From assembly GCF_021246465.1 (NCBI RefSeq), contig NZ_JAHRHK010000003.1, positions 24,744 through 88,743 of the forward strand: DNA of 64,000 nt, read 5' to 3'. The position numbers were made by a program, and so were the translations under genes. The notes beneath the pieces were generated by a model, which saw nothing but the letters and a program-made list of their open reading frames with translations, was not told the origin of the DNA and did not search any database. Source of the DNA: Nocardioides sp. R-C-SC26 (GTDB taxonomy: Bacteria > Actinomycetota > Actinomycetes > Propionibacteriales > Nocardioidaceae). Each line of letters opens with the position of its first letter. The first letter of the stretch is position 1. Of this stretch, positions 1-8,173 are shown piece by piece.

Positions 1-42
1 TCGACCACGCCGCACCGGGGCAGCGGGAGACGAATGCGACTC

Positions 43-888
43 TCAGCCGAGACCGAGGCGACCCGCGAGCCGGTCGAGGTAGGCGATGACCTCGTCGGCC
101 GGCTTGTCCGGCACGCCCCAGATCAGGTCGGTGGTGCCGGCCGCTGCCCACTCGGCCAGGTCGTCGGGCGAGGGCTTCATGGCGATGAGCACGTGGATCT
201 CCGGTTCACCGGTGCGACCGGCGTCCTTCCAGGCGGCGCGCAGGTCGTCGGCCTTGGCACCGATGCCCTGCTCGATCGGCGTGGTCATCCAGCCGTCGGC
301 GGTGCGCGCGATCCACTCGAAGGTCTTGGGGCCGCCACCAGCTCCGATCACCAGCGGGATGTGGGCCTGCACCGGCTTGGGGTAGGCCCAGGACAGACCG
401 AACGACACGTACTCGCCGTCGTAGGAGGCCTCTTCCTCGGTCCACAGCGACCGCATCGCCTCGACGTACTCGCGCAGCACCGTGCGGCGCTTGTTGGGCG
501 GCACGTGGTGGTCCTGCAGCTCGTCGACGTTCCAGCCGAAGCCGGCGCCGATGGTGACGCGGCCGCCGGAGAGGTGGTCGAGCGTGGCGATCTGCTTGGC
601 CAGCGTGATCGGGTCGGACTCGACCGGCAGCGCGACGGCGGTCGAGAGGCGGATCTTCGAGGTCACCGCGGCGGCGGTCGCCAGCGAGATCCACGGGTCG
701 AGCGTGCGCGTGTAACGGTCGTCGGGCAGTTCCTCGCCACCGGTGGGGTGCAGCGCCTGCCGCTTGATCGGCATGTGGGTGTGCTCCGGTACGTAGATCG
801 TGTCGAAGCCCCGCTCCTCCGCGGCGACGGCCAGCTCGGCCGGCGTGATGCCGCGGTCGGAGGTGAAGAGGACGAGTCCGTTGCGCAT
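43..888 (-). CDS. LLM class F420-dependent oxidoreductase
   Basis: A 281-residue luciferase-like monooxygenase-fold protein, most likely cytoplasmic and using reduced F420 rather than FMN. The N-terminus places an early beta-alpha unit (AVAAEERGFDTIYVPEHTHM), the middle carries the family's GRVTIGAGFGWN segment near residue 112, and the C-terminal half has the PLVIGAGGGPKTFEWIARTADGW segment seen in F420-type LLM enzymes. Its substrate cannot be read from sequence. The ATG follows the upstream TetR gene's stop by 20 bases on the same strand, so the two are probably co-transcribed and this enzyme may be autoregulated with that regulator. Two further LLM enzymes lie in this window. Confidence 0.88.
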   Translation of the reverse strand: MRNGLVLFTSDRGITPAELAVAAEERGFDTIYVPEHTHMPIKRQALHPTGGEELPDDRYTRTLDPWISLATAAAVTSKIRLSTAVALPVESDPITLAKQIATLDHLSGGRVTIGAGFGWNVDELQDHHVPPNKRRTVLREYVEAMRSLWTEEEASYDGEYVSFGLSWAYPKPVQAHIPLVIGAGGGPKTFEWIARTADGWMTTPIEQGIGAKADDLRAAWKDAGRTGEPEIHVLIAMKPSPDDLAEWAAAGTTDLIWGVPDKPADEVIAYLDRLAGRLGLG

Positions 889-908
889 GGACGGAATTAG
901 AACGTGTT

Positions 909-1496
909 CTACCTGGCATCGTCAACGGCCGGGACGCCGTCGACCAGGGTCTGGATCGCTGCCCCGTACAGCTCGACCAGGGTGTCGGTGCTCGCGGACA
1001 CGATCCGCGCGTCGCCCAACAACGCGATCGCGTCGAGGAGGCCGGAGACCTGGGCGGCGACCAGCCGGGCTCGCAGCTCCGGCTCCGGCCCGGCGAGGCG
1101 GGGCGCGAGCGGCGCGATGATCACCCGCTCCATGGTGTCGATCATCTGCTCACGGACGCGCTCACTGTCAGAGGCGCGGACCATCGCGCGCCAGATCTCC
1201 AACATCGCGGGCGGCGTGCGCGTCAGGATCGCGCGCACGATCTCGCAGCCGACGTCCTCCAGTGGCCCATGATCGACCTCATCGATGGCGAACATCGCCT
1301 GGACGACGTCGAGGAAGAGCCCCTCCTTGGACCCGAAGTACCGGATCACCAGGGCTGGGTCGACCTGCGCGGCTCCCGCGATCAAGCGGACCGAGGCGCC
1401 CGTGTAGCCGCGCTCGTGGAAGAGCGCGCGGGCGGCCTCGCGGATCGCGTCCTTGGTCGCAGCCGCCCCGGAGCGCTGCAGCCCCTCTCCCGTCAT
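909..1496 (-). CDS. TetR family transcriptional regulator
   Basis: A 195-residue one-component repressor with an N-terminal helix-turn-helix (residues about 12-58, core AREALFHERG-like start and VDPALVIRYFGSKEGLF recognition region) and a variable ligand-binding C-terminal domain. I chose the ATG at 1496 because the protein then begins just before the HTH; the open frame extends upstream without family-like sequence. It is divergent from the lipoprotein gene at 1689 and upstream of the LLM oxidoreductase on the same strand. The intervening 192 bases contain two GTCAAC-N3-GTTGAC dyads around a good promoter, which are the obvious candidate operators. The ligand is unknown. Confidence 0.9.
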   Translation of the reverse strand: MTGEGLQRSGAAATKDAIREAARALFHERGYTGASVRLIAGAAQVDPALVIRYFGSKEGLFLDVVQAMFAIDEVDHGPLEDVGCEIVRAILTRTPPAMLEIWRAMVRASDSERVREQMIDTMERVIIAPLAPRLAGPEPELRARLVAAQVSGLLDAIALLGDARIVSASTDTLVELYGAAIQTLVDGVPAVDDAR

Positions 1497-1610
1497 GCGC
1501 CTGACCCTAGAGGTCGCGCAGGTCGCGGCCGTCGCGCCACCGCTCGGGGCGCCGACGAGCGCGATCCCGATCGTCGGGCCGACGCTCGGAACTGCGTCGA
1601 TCCTGCGCCG

Positions 1611-1625
1611 GTCAACAGTGTTGAC
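1611..1625. promoter_or_regulatory. Operator 1, GTCAAC-AGT-GTTGAC
   Basis: A perfect 6-bp dyad with a 3-bp spacer that overlaps the -35 element of the forward promoter. It has the same arms as a second dyad centred 44 bases downstream. TetR-type repressors bind such dyads, and the neighbouring divergent TetR gene is the likely owner (inference). Confidence 0.7.
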
Positions 1626-1649
1626 AGTCACACGTCATCGACCTACCGT
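1621..1649 (+). promoter_or_regulatory. Sigma-70-type promoter for the substrate-binding lipoprotein
   Basis: A -35 hexamer TTGACA at 1621-1626, a 17-base spacer, and a -10 hexamer TACCGT at 1644-1649. This is close to the primary sigma-factor consensus and 40 bases ahead of the GTG start. Operator 1 covers the -35 and operator 2 lies just past the -10, the expected geometry for repression. Confidence 0.65.
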
Positions 1650-1654
1650 CCCGG

Positions 1655-1669
1655 GTCAACGTCGTTGAC
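1655..1669. promoter_or_regulatory. Operator 2, GTCAAC-GTC-GTTGAC
   Basis: A second perfect dyad with arms identical to operator 1 and only the 3-bp spacer different. It sits between the -10 element and the ribosome binding site of the lipoprotein gene. Confidence 0.7.
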
Positions 1670-1688
1670 ATCTCTCGAGGAGCTCCCC

Positions 1689-3173
1689 GTGGCGACCTAC
1701 CCACACCGTCGCGCGCCCGTCGCCGTCGGCGCCGCCGTCGCCGCCCTGCTGCTCGCGGCCTGCGGCAGCAACCTGAGTCCCGACGACGTCGCACTCGCGC
1801 AGGGCGGCACGCAGTCCAGCGTCACGACACCCGAACTGGACTCGACGTCACCGGCTTCCGGCGGAGCATCGAATGCCCCGCCCGGAACGGTCGACCCGAC
1901 CTCCGCGACGTCTCCGGACCAGGCACCGGGAGGGACAGGATCCGGTCCCGGGCCCGAGACCGCGGGCGACCCCGAGGCAGGAGGCGGCGGCGAGCAGGAG
2001 CCCGCACCGGCGACGGGCGACGGGGACGCCGGCGACTGCGCGGGGTTCGCCAATCAGCGCGGCATCACCGACGACACGATCACCCTGGCCAACGTGTCCG
2101 ACATCTCCGGTCCGGTGCCCGGCATCTTCAAGCCCGCCCAGGACGGCGCCGCGGCGTTCGTCTCCTACTTCAACGCCACCAGCGACCTCTGCGGTCGCAA
2201 GCTCGAGCTGATCAAGCTCGACACGCGCGCGGAGGCCTCCGGCGACCAACAGGGCTACGCGACGGCGTGCGACCGCGCGTTCGCCGTCGTCGGCTCCATG
2301 TCCTCGCAGGACCAGGGCGGCGCCGCGACGGCGGGCGCATGCGGCATCCCCGACATCCGCTCGGCCGGCGTGACGCCGCAGCGCATCGGCTGCGGATCGT
2401 GCTTCGCCGCCTACTCGGTGAAGGTCGATCGGATCGCAGCGTCCCAACCTCGCTTCTGGACCACCCGCGAACGCAGCGCGAGCCAGCACGTCGCCGTCTT
2501 CTACGTCAATGTGGAGGCCGCCAAGGTCAACGCCGAGAGCTTCGCCGCGGGGTTCGACAAGGGCGGCATGAACGTCGACCTGGTGCAGGGCATCGACACC
2601 TCCGCCTTCAACTACGTGCCGTTCGTGCAGCAGATGAAGGACAAGGGCATCGAGTTCGTCATGTACTTCGGGCCCTACCAGTTCGCCATCCGGCTGCAGC
2701 AGGCGATGAAGCAGCAGAGCTTCACCCCGAAGGTCTACCTGCAGGATCCGACCATCTACACCGACACCTACGTCGAGCAGGCTGCCGGCGTCGGCGAGGG
2801 CTCCTACGTGTTCTCACCGATCGAGCTGTTCGACAGCACCCGGATCCCGGAGATGGTGCTGTACCGCCAGTGGCTCAACCAGACCTCTCCGGGCTCGATC
2901 CCCGACTACTACGGCCTGTTCGCCTGGTCGGCCACCCGGCTCTTCGTGGAGCAGGCCACCGAGCTGGGAGGCAAGCTCACCCGCGAGTCGCTCGTGGCGG
3001 CGCTGCGCGGCGTGCGCGAGTGGGACGGCAACGGGGTGCACGCGCCGATGGACGTCGGCGGCAAGACCACGAGCGGCTGCGTCAAGATGATCCGCCTGTC
3101 CGGCAGTCGATGGACGCAGGTCTCCTCCGGCGACTTCCTCTGCGGACCGCTCATCAGCACCGGCGTGGGCTGA
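1689..3173 (+). CDS. ABC transporter substrate-binding lipoprotein (Leu/Ile/Val-type)
   Basis: A 494-residue exported binding protein. The signal peptide ends in a lipobox (LLLAAC, lipidated Cys25), followed by a Ser/Thr/Pro/Gly-rich spacer to about residue 118, then a periplasmic-binding-protein type 1 fold (from ITDDTITLANVSDISGP to the end). The GTG start is preceded by GAGGAG at a good distance; the open frame extends far upstream without signal-peptide character. No permease or ATPase gene is adjacent, so it is an orphan receptor whose transporter must lie elsewhere, or it serves as a ligand sensor. It is probably repressed by the divergent TetR protein. A strong hairpin follows the stop. 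The ligand is unknown. Confidence 0.9.
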   Translation: MATYPHRRAPVAVGAAVAALLLAACGSNLSPDDVALAQGGTQSSVTTPELDSTSPASGGASNAPPGTVDPTSATSPDQAPGGTGSGPGPETAGDPEAGGGGEQEPAPATGDGDAGDCAGFANQRGITDDTITLANVSDISGPVPGIFKPAQDGAAAFVSYFNATSDLCGRKLELIKLDTRAEASGDQQGYATACDRAFAVVGSMSSQDQGGAATAGACGIPDIRSAGVTPQRIGCGSCFAAYSVKVDRIAASQPRFWTTRERSASQHVAVFYVNVEAAKVNAESFAAGFDKGGMNVDLVQGIDTSAFNYVPFVQQMKDKGIEFVMYFGPYQFAIRLQQAMKQQSFTPKVYLQDPTIYTDTYVEQAAGVGEGSYVFSPIELFDSTRIPEMVLYRQWLNQTSPGSIPDYYGLFAWSATRLFVEQATELGGKLTRESLVAALRGVREWDGNGVHAPMDVGGKTTSGCVKMIRLSGSRWTQVSSGDFLCGPLISTGVG

Positions 3174-3212
3174 TCCCTCGACATCCGCCACGCGGCGAGT
3201 CGGCCGTGGGCA

Positions 3213-3261
3213 GACGACGACGGCCCGCGGCGAACCGAGGTCGCAGCGGGCCGTCGTCGTC
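3213..3261. terminator. Bidirectional hairpin terminator between convergent genes
   Basis: Perfect 16-bp inverted repeat (GACGACGACGGCCCGC at 3213-3228 against its complement at 3246-3261) with a 17-base loop. It has no T-tract, as is usual in high-GC actinobacteria. It lies exactly between the lipoprotein gene and the convergent HtaA-like gene and can serve both. Confidence 0.75.
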
Positions 3262-3275
3262 GAGCGGCGATGGGC

Positions 3276-4622
3276 TCAGCGCGTGGCGCGGAAGCTCCCT
3301 CGCGTGGTCGACGCCTGGTAGGTGCGGTCACCGGCGTAGCGCAGGACGTAGGTCCATTTGCCGGGGCGCAGGCGCGGGACGACGAACGTCGTCGCGCCCT
3401 TCTTCAGGGTCTTGGTCGACTTCCATCCGTCGGGGTCGACCAGCCGCAGGGTCACCTTGCCGGTGGCCGCGCCGGCCTGGCCGCGCACGGTCACCTTCGC
3501 CTTGCTGGTGCGCGAGGCGCTGGGCTTGGTCAGCCAGGCGACCTTGACCGTCGGCTTGCGCTTGGAGGCCGGCATGAGCTTCGACCAGTTGATGGCGACC
3601 GGCGCCTCGATGGTGTTCGCCGGTGTCGGGTTGGTGGCGTGGGGCCAGACGTAGACCGAGTAGCTCTTGGTGCGATCCAGGTCCGATGTCGCCGCGGCGA
3701 GGATCGAGGTGAAGGAGCCGTCGGTGATGCGGTTCGCCATCACGAAGTCGATCGCGCCCGGGACGAACGCGCCCATGCCCTGGTCCGGGCCGTCGAGCTC
3801 GGGGAGGCCGCCGGCGACGGCGAGCCCGGCGTAGACGCCCTTGGAGTGAAGGGCGGAGGTGAAGCCGGTGCCGGCGACGCCGACCTTGAGTCCACCCGAC
3901 GGCGTGGCGCTGATGATCCCGGTCTGCACGGCGGCGGTCGCCGTCGTCGCGGCGATCGAGACGGGCAGCGGCTGGCGGTCGGCGGCCGTGGTGAAGGTCG
4001 CCGCATAGGGCCAGGCGGCGAGGAAGCTCTTGAACTCGTCGGTCCACGTGCCGTCGAGGCCGGTGTAGGTCACTCCGGCGTCGGTGCGCGCGACGTCCGC
4101 GGCGGTGTTGCCGGCCAGGGCCACGATGGCCACGCGCGTCGGGCCGTTGGACGGCGCCTGCGCGGGGTCGTAGGTGAGCGCGCCCGGGGTGCCCGTGGTC
4201 GACATGCCGTAGGACACCTCGCCGCTGAGCGTGCCGTTGCCGGTGGCGTCGACGTCGACCGCGAGATCGGAGATGCGCAGCCACGAGCCGCTGGTGGAGG
4301 CGAAGTTCACCGAGGTGCCGTCGAAGTCGAGGTCGGCGGCACCGGTGTCGGCGATCGTGCCGGACCCTGCGCCCCAGGTCGAGAGGCGCGAGGTGGCGTC
4401 GAAGGTGGCCGGAGCGACGTAGCCGGCGGCGTAGGGGTTGGGGCGGCCGGGGTTGGTCGAACCCAGGTAGGTCGACATGCCCCAGGTGATCGTGCCGCCG
4501 GAGCCGGCGCCCGCCGCCTGCGCGGGCGCGGTCGGGACGGCGGCGGCGAGCGCGCCGGCCACCAACGCGCCGGCGGCGATCAGGGAGCGGCGCACGGGAC
4601 GCCGCGTGGTGCGGGTGATCAT
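3276..4622 (-). CDS. Secreted HtaA-like (haem-uptake type) protein with C-terminal Ig-like domain
   Basis: A 448-residue secreted protein. A signal peptide ends near AQA36. The region from about 42 to 205 resembles an HtaA haem-binding domain (GGTITWGMSTYL start, then the DFDGTSVNFAS and LRISDLAVDVDATGNGTLSG segments). The last 90 residues form a bacterial Ig-like beta-sandwich (KVTVRGQAGAATGKVTLRLVDP). No LPXTG motif or C-terminal membrane anchor is visible, so it may be released or held by the Ig-like domain. The ATG at 4622 is chosen because GGAGGAGAAGAGGAG precedes it and a signal peptide starts there. A near-consensus DtxR/IdeR box lies 41 bases upstream, so iron-repressed expression is likely. 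No haem ABC transporter is adjacent. The HtaA assignment rests on pattern recognition and the iron box. Confidence 0.75.
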   Translation of the reverse strand: MITRTTRRPVRRSLIAAGALVAGALAAAVPTAPAQAAGAGSGGTITWGMSTYLGSTNPGRPNPYAAGYVAPATFDATSRLSTWGAGSGTIADTGAADLDFDGTSVNFASTSGSWLRISDLAVDVDATGNGTLSGEVSYGMSTTGTPGALTYDPAQAPSNGPTRVAIVALAGNTAADVARTDAGVTYTGLDGTWTDEFKSFLAAWPYAATFTTAADRQPLPVSIAATTATAAVQTGIISATPSGGLKVGVAGTGFTSALHSKGVYAGLAVAGGLPELDGPDQGMGAFVPGAIDFVMANRITDGSFTSILAAATSDLDRTKSYSVYVWPHATNPTPANTIEAPVAINWSKLMPASKRKPTVKVAWLTKPSASRTSKAKVTVRGQAGAATGKVTLRLVDPDGWKSTKTLKKGATTFVVPRLRPGKWTYVLRYAGDRTYQASTTRGSFRATR

Positions 4623-4662
4623 CAGACTCCTCTTCTCCTCCACGCCTCCCCCGGCGCGGAAC

Positions 4663-4681
4663 TGAGGTGAGCCTAACCTAT
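4663..4681 (-). promoter_or_regulatory. DtxR/IdeR iron box
   Basis: The 19-mer TGAGGTGAGCCTAACCTAT matches the established DtxR/IdeR operator TTAGGTTAGCCTAACCTAA at 16 of 19 positions, including the central inverted GGT/ACC pairs. It lies 41 bases upstream of the HtaA-like gene and about 150 bases upstream of urtA; position and function favour control of the former. Confidence 0.85.
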
Positions 4682-4722
4682 GTTCAGCCGCGCGCGAGCT
4701 CCCGGCTCGACGGCCGTAACAC

Positions 4723-4734
4723 GGAATTAATTCC
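4723..4734. promoter_or_regulatory. Perfect palindrome GGAATTAATTCC upstream of urtA
   Basis: A 12-bp perfect palindrome in an AT-rich island, 98 bases before the urtA start and adjacent to a GTAAC half-site at 4716-4720. A nitrogen regulator such as GlnR is the expected controller of urea uptake in actinomycetes, but the standard GTnAC-n6-GAAAC arrangement is not present, so the protein that binds here is open. Confidence 0.4.
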
Positions 4735-4831
4735 ATTTGGTAGCAATCTGCAACGCGGGCTTCCTACGTTCCTGCCGCAAGAAGGAGCACAGCGGCGTGC
4801 TCGGCAGGTGCGACCGAGAGGTTTGATCCCC

Positions 4832-6079
4832 GTGTTGAAATCACGCACTCGTCTGGCGACGGGTACCGCATTCGCGCTGGCCGGCGCGCTCTTCCTGAGC
4901 GCGTGCGGCGGCGCCAAGTCCGGCGAGGAGGGTGCCGCCGGCGAGAGCTGCGTCGACACCTCCGGCGACACCGTCAAGCTCGGCTTCCTCAACTCCACCT
5001 CGGGCGCCATGTCGATCAGCGAGCAGACCGTGCGCGACTCGCTCAGCCTGGCCATGAAGGAGATCAACGCCGACGGCGGCATCATGGGCAAGCAGATCGA
5101 GGCCGTCGTCGAGGACGGCGCGAGCGACCCGGCGATCTTCGCCGAGAAGATCGAGAAGCTGCTCACCGGCGACTGTGTCGCCGCCGTCTTCGGTGGCTGG
5201 ACGTCGGCGTCCCGCAAGGCCATGCTCCCCGTCGTCGAGGCCAACAACGGTCTGCTGTTCTACCCCGTCCAGTACGAGGGTCTCGAGGCGTCGGAGAACA
5301 TCTACTACACGGGCGCGACCACCAACCAGCAGATCATCCCCGCGATGGACTTCCTGGCCTCCGAGGGCACCAAGACGCTCTTCCTGGCCGGCTCGGACTA
5401 CGTGTTCCCGCGCACGGCGAACAAGATCATCAAGCAGTACGCGGCCGAGCTGGGCATCGAGATCGTCGGCGAGGAGTACGTCCCGCTCGACGACGACGAC
5501 TGGACCACGCAGGTCGCCAAGATCGTCAAGGCCAAGCCGGACTTCGTGTTCAACACGATCAACGGCTCCTCCAACGTCGGCTTCATCAAGGCCTACTACG
5601 AGCAGGGCCTCGGTGCAGACACCTCGCCGATCATCTCGGTCTCGATCGCCGAGGAGGAGGCGCCGGCGATGGGGCACAGCGTCACCGGGCAGTACGCCGC
5701 CTGGAACTACTTCCAGTCCGTCGACACCCCGACGAACGCCGCCTTCATCAAGGCCTTCCAGGACGAGTACGGCGCGAGCCGCCCGACGTCGGACCCGATG
5801 GAGGCGGCCTACACCTCGCTCTATCTCTACAAGGCCATCGTGGAGAAGGCCGAGTCCTTCGACGTCGACGACGTCAACGCGGCCAGCGACGGCGTGAGCT
5901 TCGACGCACCCGAGGGCACGGTCACGATCGACGGCGAGAACCACCACATCGCCAAGACCGCACTGATCGGCAAGATCAACGACGACAACCAGTTCGACGT
6001 CGTGTGGTCCTCGGAGACCCCGATCGAGCCCGACCCGTTCCTCGAGGGCTACTCGTGGTGGGACCCGACCGCCGAGTGA
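4832..6079 (+). CDS. urtA: Urea ABC transporter substrate-binding lipoprotein UrtA
   Basis: A 415-residue extracytoplasmic urea receptor. The signal peptide ends in a lipobox (LFLSAC, Cys25). The mature part is the UrtA/AmiC class of type-1 binding folds: GFLNSTSGAMSISEQTV, AVFGGWTSASRKAMLPVVE, and the highly conserved FLAGSDYVFPRTANKIIK. The GTG at 4832 gives a normal signal peptide and has GAGAGG upstream; the frame stays open upstream without coding character. It heads urtABCDE, with a 150-base gap to urtB that holds a hairpin, a common arrangement that lets the binding protein be made in excess of the permeases. Urease genes follow directly, confirming urea as ligand. Confidence 0.96.
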   Translation: MLKSRTRLATGTAFALAGALFLSACGGAKSGEEGAAGESCVDTSGDTVKLGFLNSTSGAMSISEQTVRDSLSLAMKEINADGGIMGKQIEAVVEDGASDPAIFAEKIEKLLTGDCVAAVFGGWTSASRKAMLPVVEANNGLLFYPVQYEGLEASENIYYTGATTNQQIIPAMDFLASEGTKTLFLAGSDYVFPRTANKIIKQYAAELGIEIVGEEYVPLDDDDWTTQVAKIVKAKPDFVFNTINGSSNVGFIKAYYEQGLGADTSPIISVSIAEEEAPAMGHSVTGQYAAWNYFQSVDTPTNAAFIKAFQDEYGASRPTSDPMEAAYTSLYLYKAIVEKAESFDVDDVNAASDGVSFDAPEGTVTIDGENHHIAKTALIGKINDDNQFDVVWSSETPIEPDPFLEGYSWWDPTAE

Positions 6080-6136
6080 TCTCGGCCGTCTCGACCACCA
6101 GCTGAGCAACACCTGAGCCGACGACGGTCCGGGGCT

Positions 6137-6152
6137 CCGCGCATCGGCGCGG
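6137..6152 (+). other. Intercistronic hairpin between urtA and urtB
   Basis: CCGCGC-ATCG-GCGCGG forms a 6-bp GC stem with a tetraloop within a GC-rich stretch of repeated GGGGCTCCG motifs. It could be a partial terminator or a 3'-end stabiliser favouring urtA transcript. Confidence 0.4.
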
Positions 6153-6230
6153 GGCTCCGGGCCCGGCTCCGACGTCGCCGTCGTGCGGCGGCCGTCTCGA
6201 CTGCACCCTTCGCCTCCGGAAGGAGAACGC

Positions 6231-7115
6231 GTGGACGCGTTCACCACACCGCTGCTCGCCGGCACCGCTACCGGCGCCCTGCTGCTCATCGCCGCGCTCG
6301 GACTCACGCTCACGTTCGGTCAGATGGGCGTCATCAACATGGCTCACGGCGAGTTCCTGATGATCGGCGCCTACACGGCGTTCGTGACGCAGCAGGTCGT
6401 CACCAACGCCGACGTCTCGATCCTCCTCGCCCTCCCGCTCGCCTTCGTGGTCGCGGGCATGTTCGGGCTGCTGCTCGAAGTCGCCGTGATCTCCTGGATG
6501 TATCGCCGCCCGCTCGACACGCTGCTGGTCACCGTCGGCGTCAGCCTGGTCCTCCAGCAGCTCGCCAAGGACATCTTCGGCGCCCAAGGCGACCCCGTGG
6601 TGGGTCCGAGCTGGCTCGCCGGCAACATCGGGGTGTTCGGCTACAACTGGCCCTATCGCCAGATGTTCACCATCGTGCTGGCCCTCGCAGCGCTCGGCGG
6701 ACTCGCCGCGCTGCTGAAGTACACGCCGTTCGGCCGCCAGATCCGCGCCACGGTTCAGAACCGCGATCTCGCCGAGACGATGGGCGTCTCGACCCGCGTG
6801 GTCGACCGGATCACCTTCTTCGTCGGCTCGGGCCTGGCCGGGGTGGGCGGAGTCGCCGTCTCCCTGATCGGTGGCACGAACCCCAACCTGGGCCGCGGCT
6901 ACATCATCTCGGCGTTCCTGGTGGTCGTCGCCGGCGGGCTCGGGCAGCTCAAGGGCACGGTGATCGCCGCGTTCGCCGTCGGCATCGCCACCGCCTACTT
7001 CGCCGACTGGACCAGCGCGAGCATGGCGCAGGTCGCCACGTTCGCCCTCGTCGTCCTCTTCCTCCAGCTCCGACCCCAGGGGCTGTTCACGATCCGAACG
7101 AGGGGGTTGGTGTGA
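6231..7115 (+). CDS. urtB: Urea ABC transporter permease UrtB
   Basis: A 294-residue integral membrane permease of the LivH class that forms the channel with UrtC. About eight hydrophobic segments are visible, starting with LLLIAALGLTLTFGQMGVINMAHGEFLMIGAY, the family's signature first loop. The cytoplasmic coupling loop (FGRQIRATVQNRDLAETMGV) lies near residues 165-185. The GTG at 6231 is chosen because GGAAGGAGAACGC precedes it and the product begins directly at the first membrane helix. Its last four bases overlap the start of urtC (GTGA), so the two are translationally coupled and made in equal amounts. Confidence 0.95.
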   Translation: MDAFTTPLLAGTATGALLLIAALGLTLTFGQMGVINMAHGEFLMIGAYTAFVTQQVVTNADVSILLALPLAFVVAGMFGLLLEVAVISWMYRRPLDTLLVTVGVSLVLQQLAKDIFGAQGDPVVGPSWLAGNIGVFGYNWPYRQMFTIVLALAALGGLAALLKYTPFGRQIRATVQNRDLAETMGVSTRVVDRITFFVGSGLAGVGGVAVSLIGGTNPNLGRGYIISAFLVVVAGGLGQLKGTVIAAFAVGIATAYFADWTSASMAQVATFALVVLFLQLRPQGLFTIRTRGLV

Positions 7116-8173
7116 ATCCCCGACTGACCGCACTGGTGCGCGGTGCCGCACCGCTGATCGCCATCGCCGCGCTCGCCGTCCTGCTGCTGGTGGTCGCGCC
7201 CGCGACCCTCAGCTCGTTCCGTCTCAACAACCTCGGCAAGTACATCTGCTGGGCCATCGCCGCGGTCGGCATCGGCCTCGCCTGGGGGCGCGGCGGGATG
7301 CTCGTGATGGGCCAGGGTGTCTTCTTCGGCCTCGGCGGCTACGCGATGGCGATGCACCTGAAGCTGGAGGCCGCCGGCCCCGAAGGCATCCCGGACTTCA
7401 TGACGCTCTACGGCAACGGCACGATGCCCGGCTTCTGGGAGCCGTTCCGCAGCGGGGCGTTCACCCTGGTGGCCATCCTCGTGCTGCCCGCCGTCGCCGC
7501 CACGATCCTGGGCTGGGCGATCTTCAAGCGCCGGGTCAAGGGCGCCTACTTCGCCATCCTGACCCAGGCCCTCGCGGTCGTGTTCGCGACGTTGCTGATC
7601 GCGACCATCCAGGAGACCGGTGGGTTCAACGGTCTCAACCAGTTCACCTCGTTCTTCGGCTACAACCTCTACGACCCGGTGAACAAGCGCATGGTCTACT
7701 CCATCGCGGCCGGCCTGCTCATCGCCTGCCTGCTCGTGGTGTGGCAGCTCTACCGCAGCCGCTTCGGCGAACTGCTCGTCGCCACCCGCGATGCCGAGGA
7801 GCGGGTGCGATTCCTGGGCCACGACCCCGCGAACATCAAGCTCGTCGCGTTCGTCGTGGCCGCGATGATGGCCAGCGTCGGCGGCGCGATGTTCGCGCCG
7901 ATCGCGGGCATCATCTCCCCCTCCGACGTCGATGCCACCGCCTCGATCTTCCTCATCGCCGGCGTCGCACTCGGCGGCCGGGCGCTCCTGCTCGGCCCCG
8001 CGCTCGGCGCTCTCACCGTGGGCTATGGACGCACGACGCTCTCGGAGACCTTCCCCACGCAGTGGACCTACTTCCTCGGCCTGCTGTTCGTCGTGGTGAT
8101 CCTGCTGCTGCCGCGCGGCGTCGGCGACCTGCCGCGGACGCTGCGCTCCGCGCTGAAGAGGAGCACGGCATGA
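7112..8173 (+). CDS. urtC: Urea ABC transporter permease UrtC
   Basis: A 353-residue LivM-class permease, the partner of UrtB. It has about ten hydrophobic segments, with the GIGLAWGRGGMLVMGQGVFFGLGGYAMAMH region in the early conserved loop and the FGELLVATRDAEERVRFLGHDPANIK coupling loop facing the ATPases. The GTG start lies inside the urtB stop, and its own stop overlaps the urtD start (ATGA). This places B, C and D in one translationally coupled run. Length is normal for the family. Confidence 0.95.
   Translation: MNPRLTALVRGAAPLIAIAALAVLLLVVAPATLSSFRLNNLGKYICWAIAAVGIGLAWGRGGMLVMGQGVFFGLGGYAMAMHLKLEAAGPEGIPDFMTLYGNGTMPGFWEPFRSGAFTLVAILVLPAVAATILGWAIFKRRVKGAYFAILTQALAVVFATLLIATIQETGGFNGLNQFTSFFGYNLYDPVNKRMVYSIAAGLLIACLLVVWQLYRSRFGELLVATRDAEERVRFLGHDPANIKLVAFVVAAMMASVGGAMFAPIAGIISPSDVDATASIFLIAGVALGGRALLLGPALGALTVGYGRTTLSETFPTQWTYFLGLLFVVVILLLPRGVGDLPRTLRSALKRSTA

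Noticed and set aside
4716..4740. A GlnR box upstream of urtA
   Set aside because: GTAAC is present but the second half-site at the required 6-base spacing is TTAAT instead of a GAAAC-like sequence; reported only as a palindrome.
4841..6313. A 490-codon minus-strand frame opposite urtA
   Set aside because: It is the shadow of urtA; composition is Leu/Asp/Arg/Val biased with no motif, while UrtA on the other strand is unmistakable.
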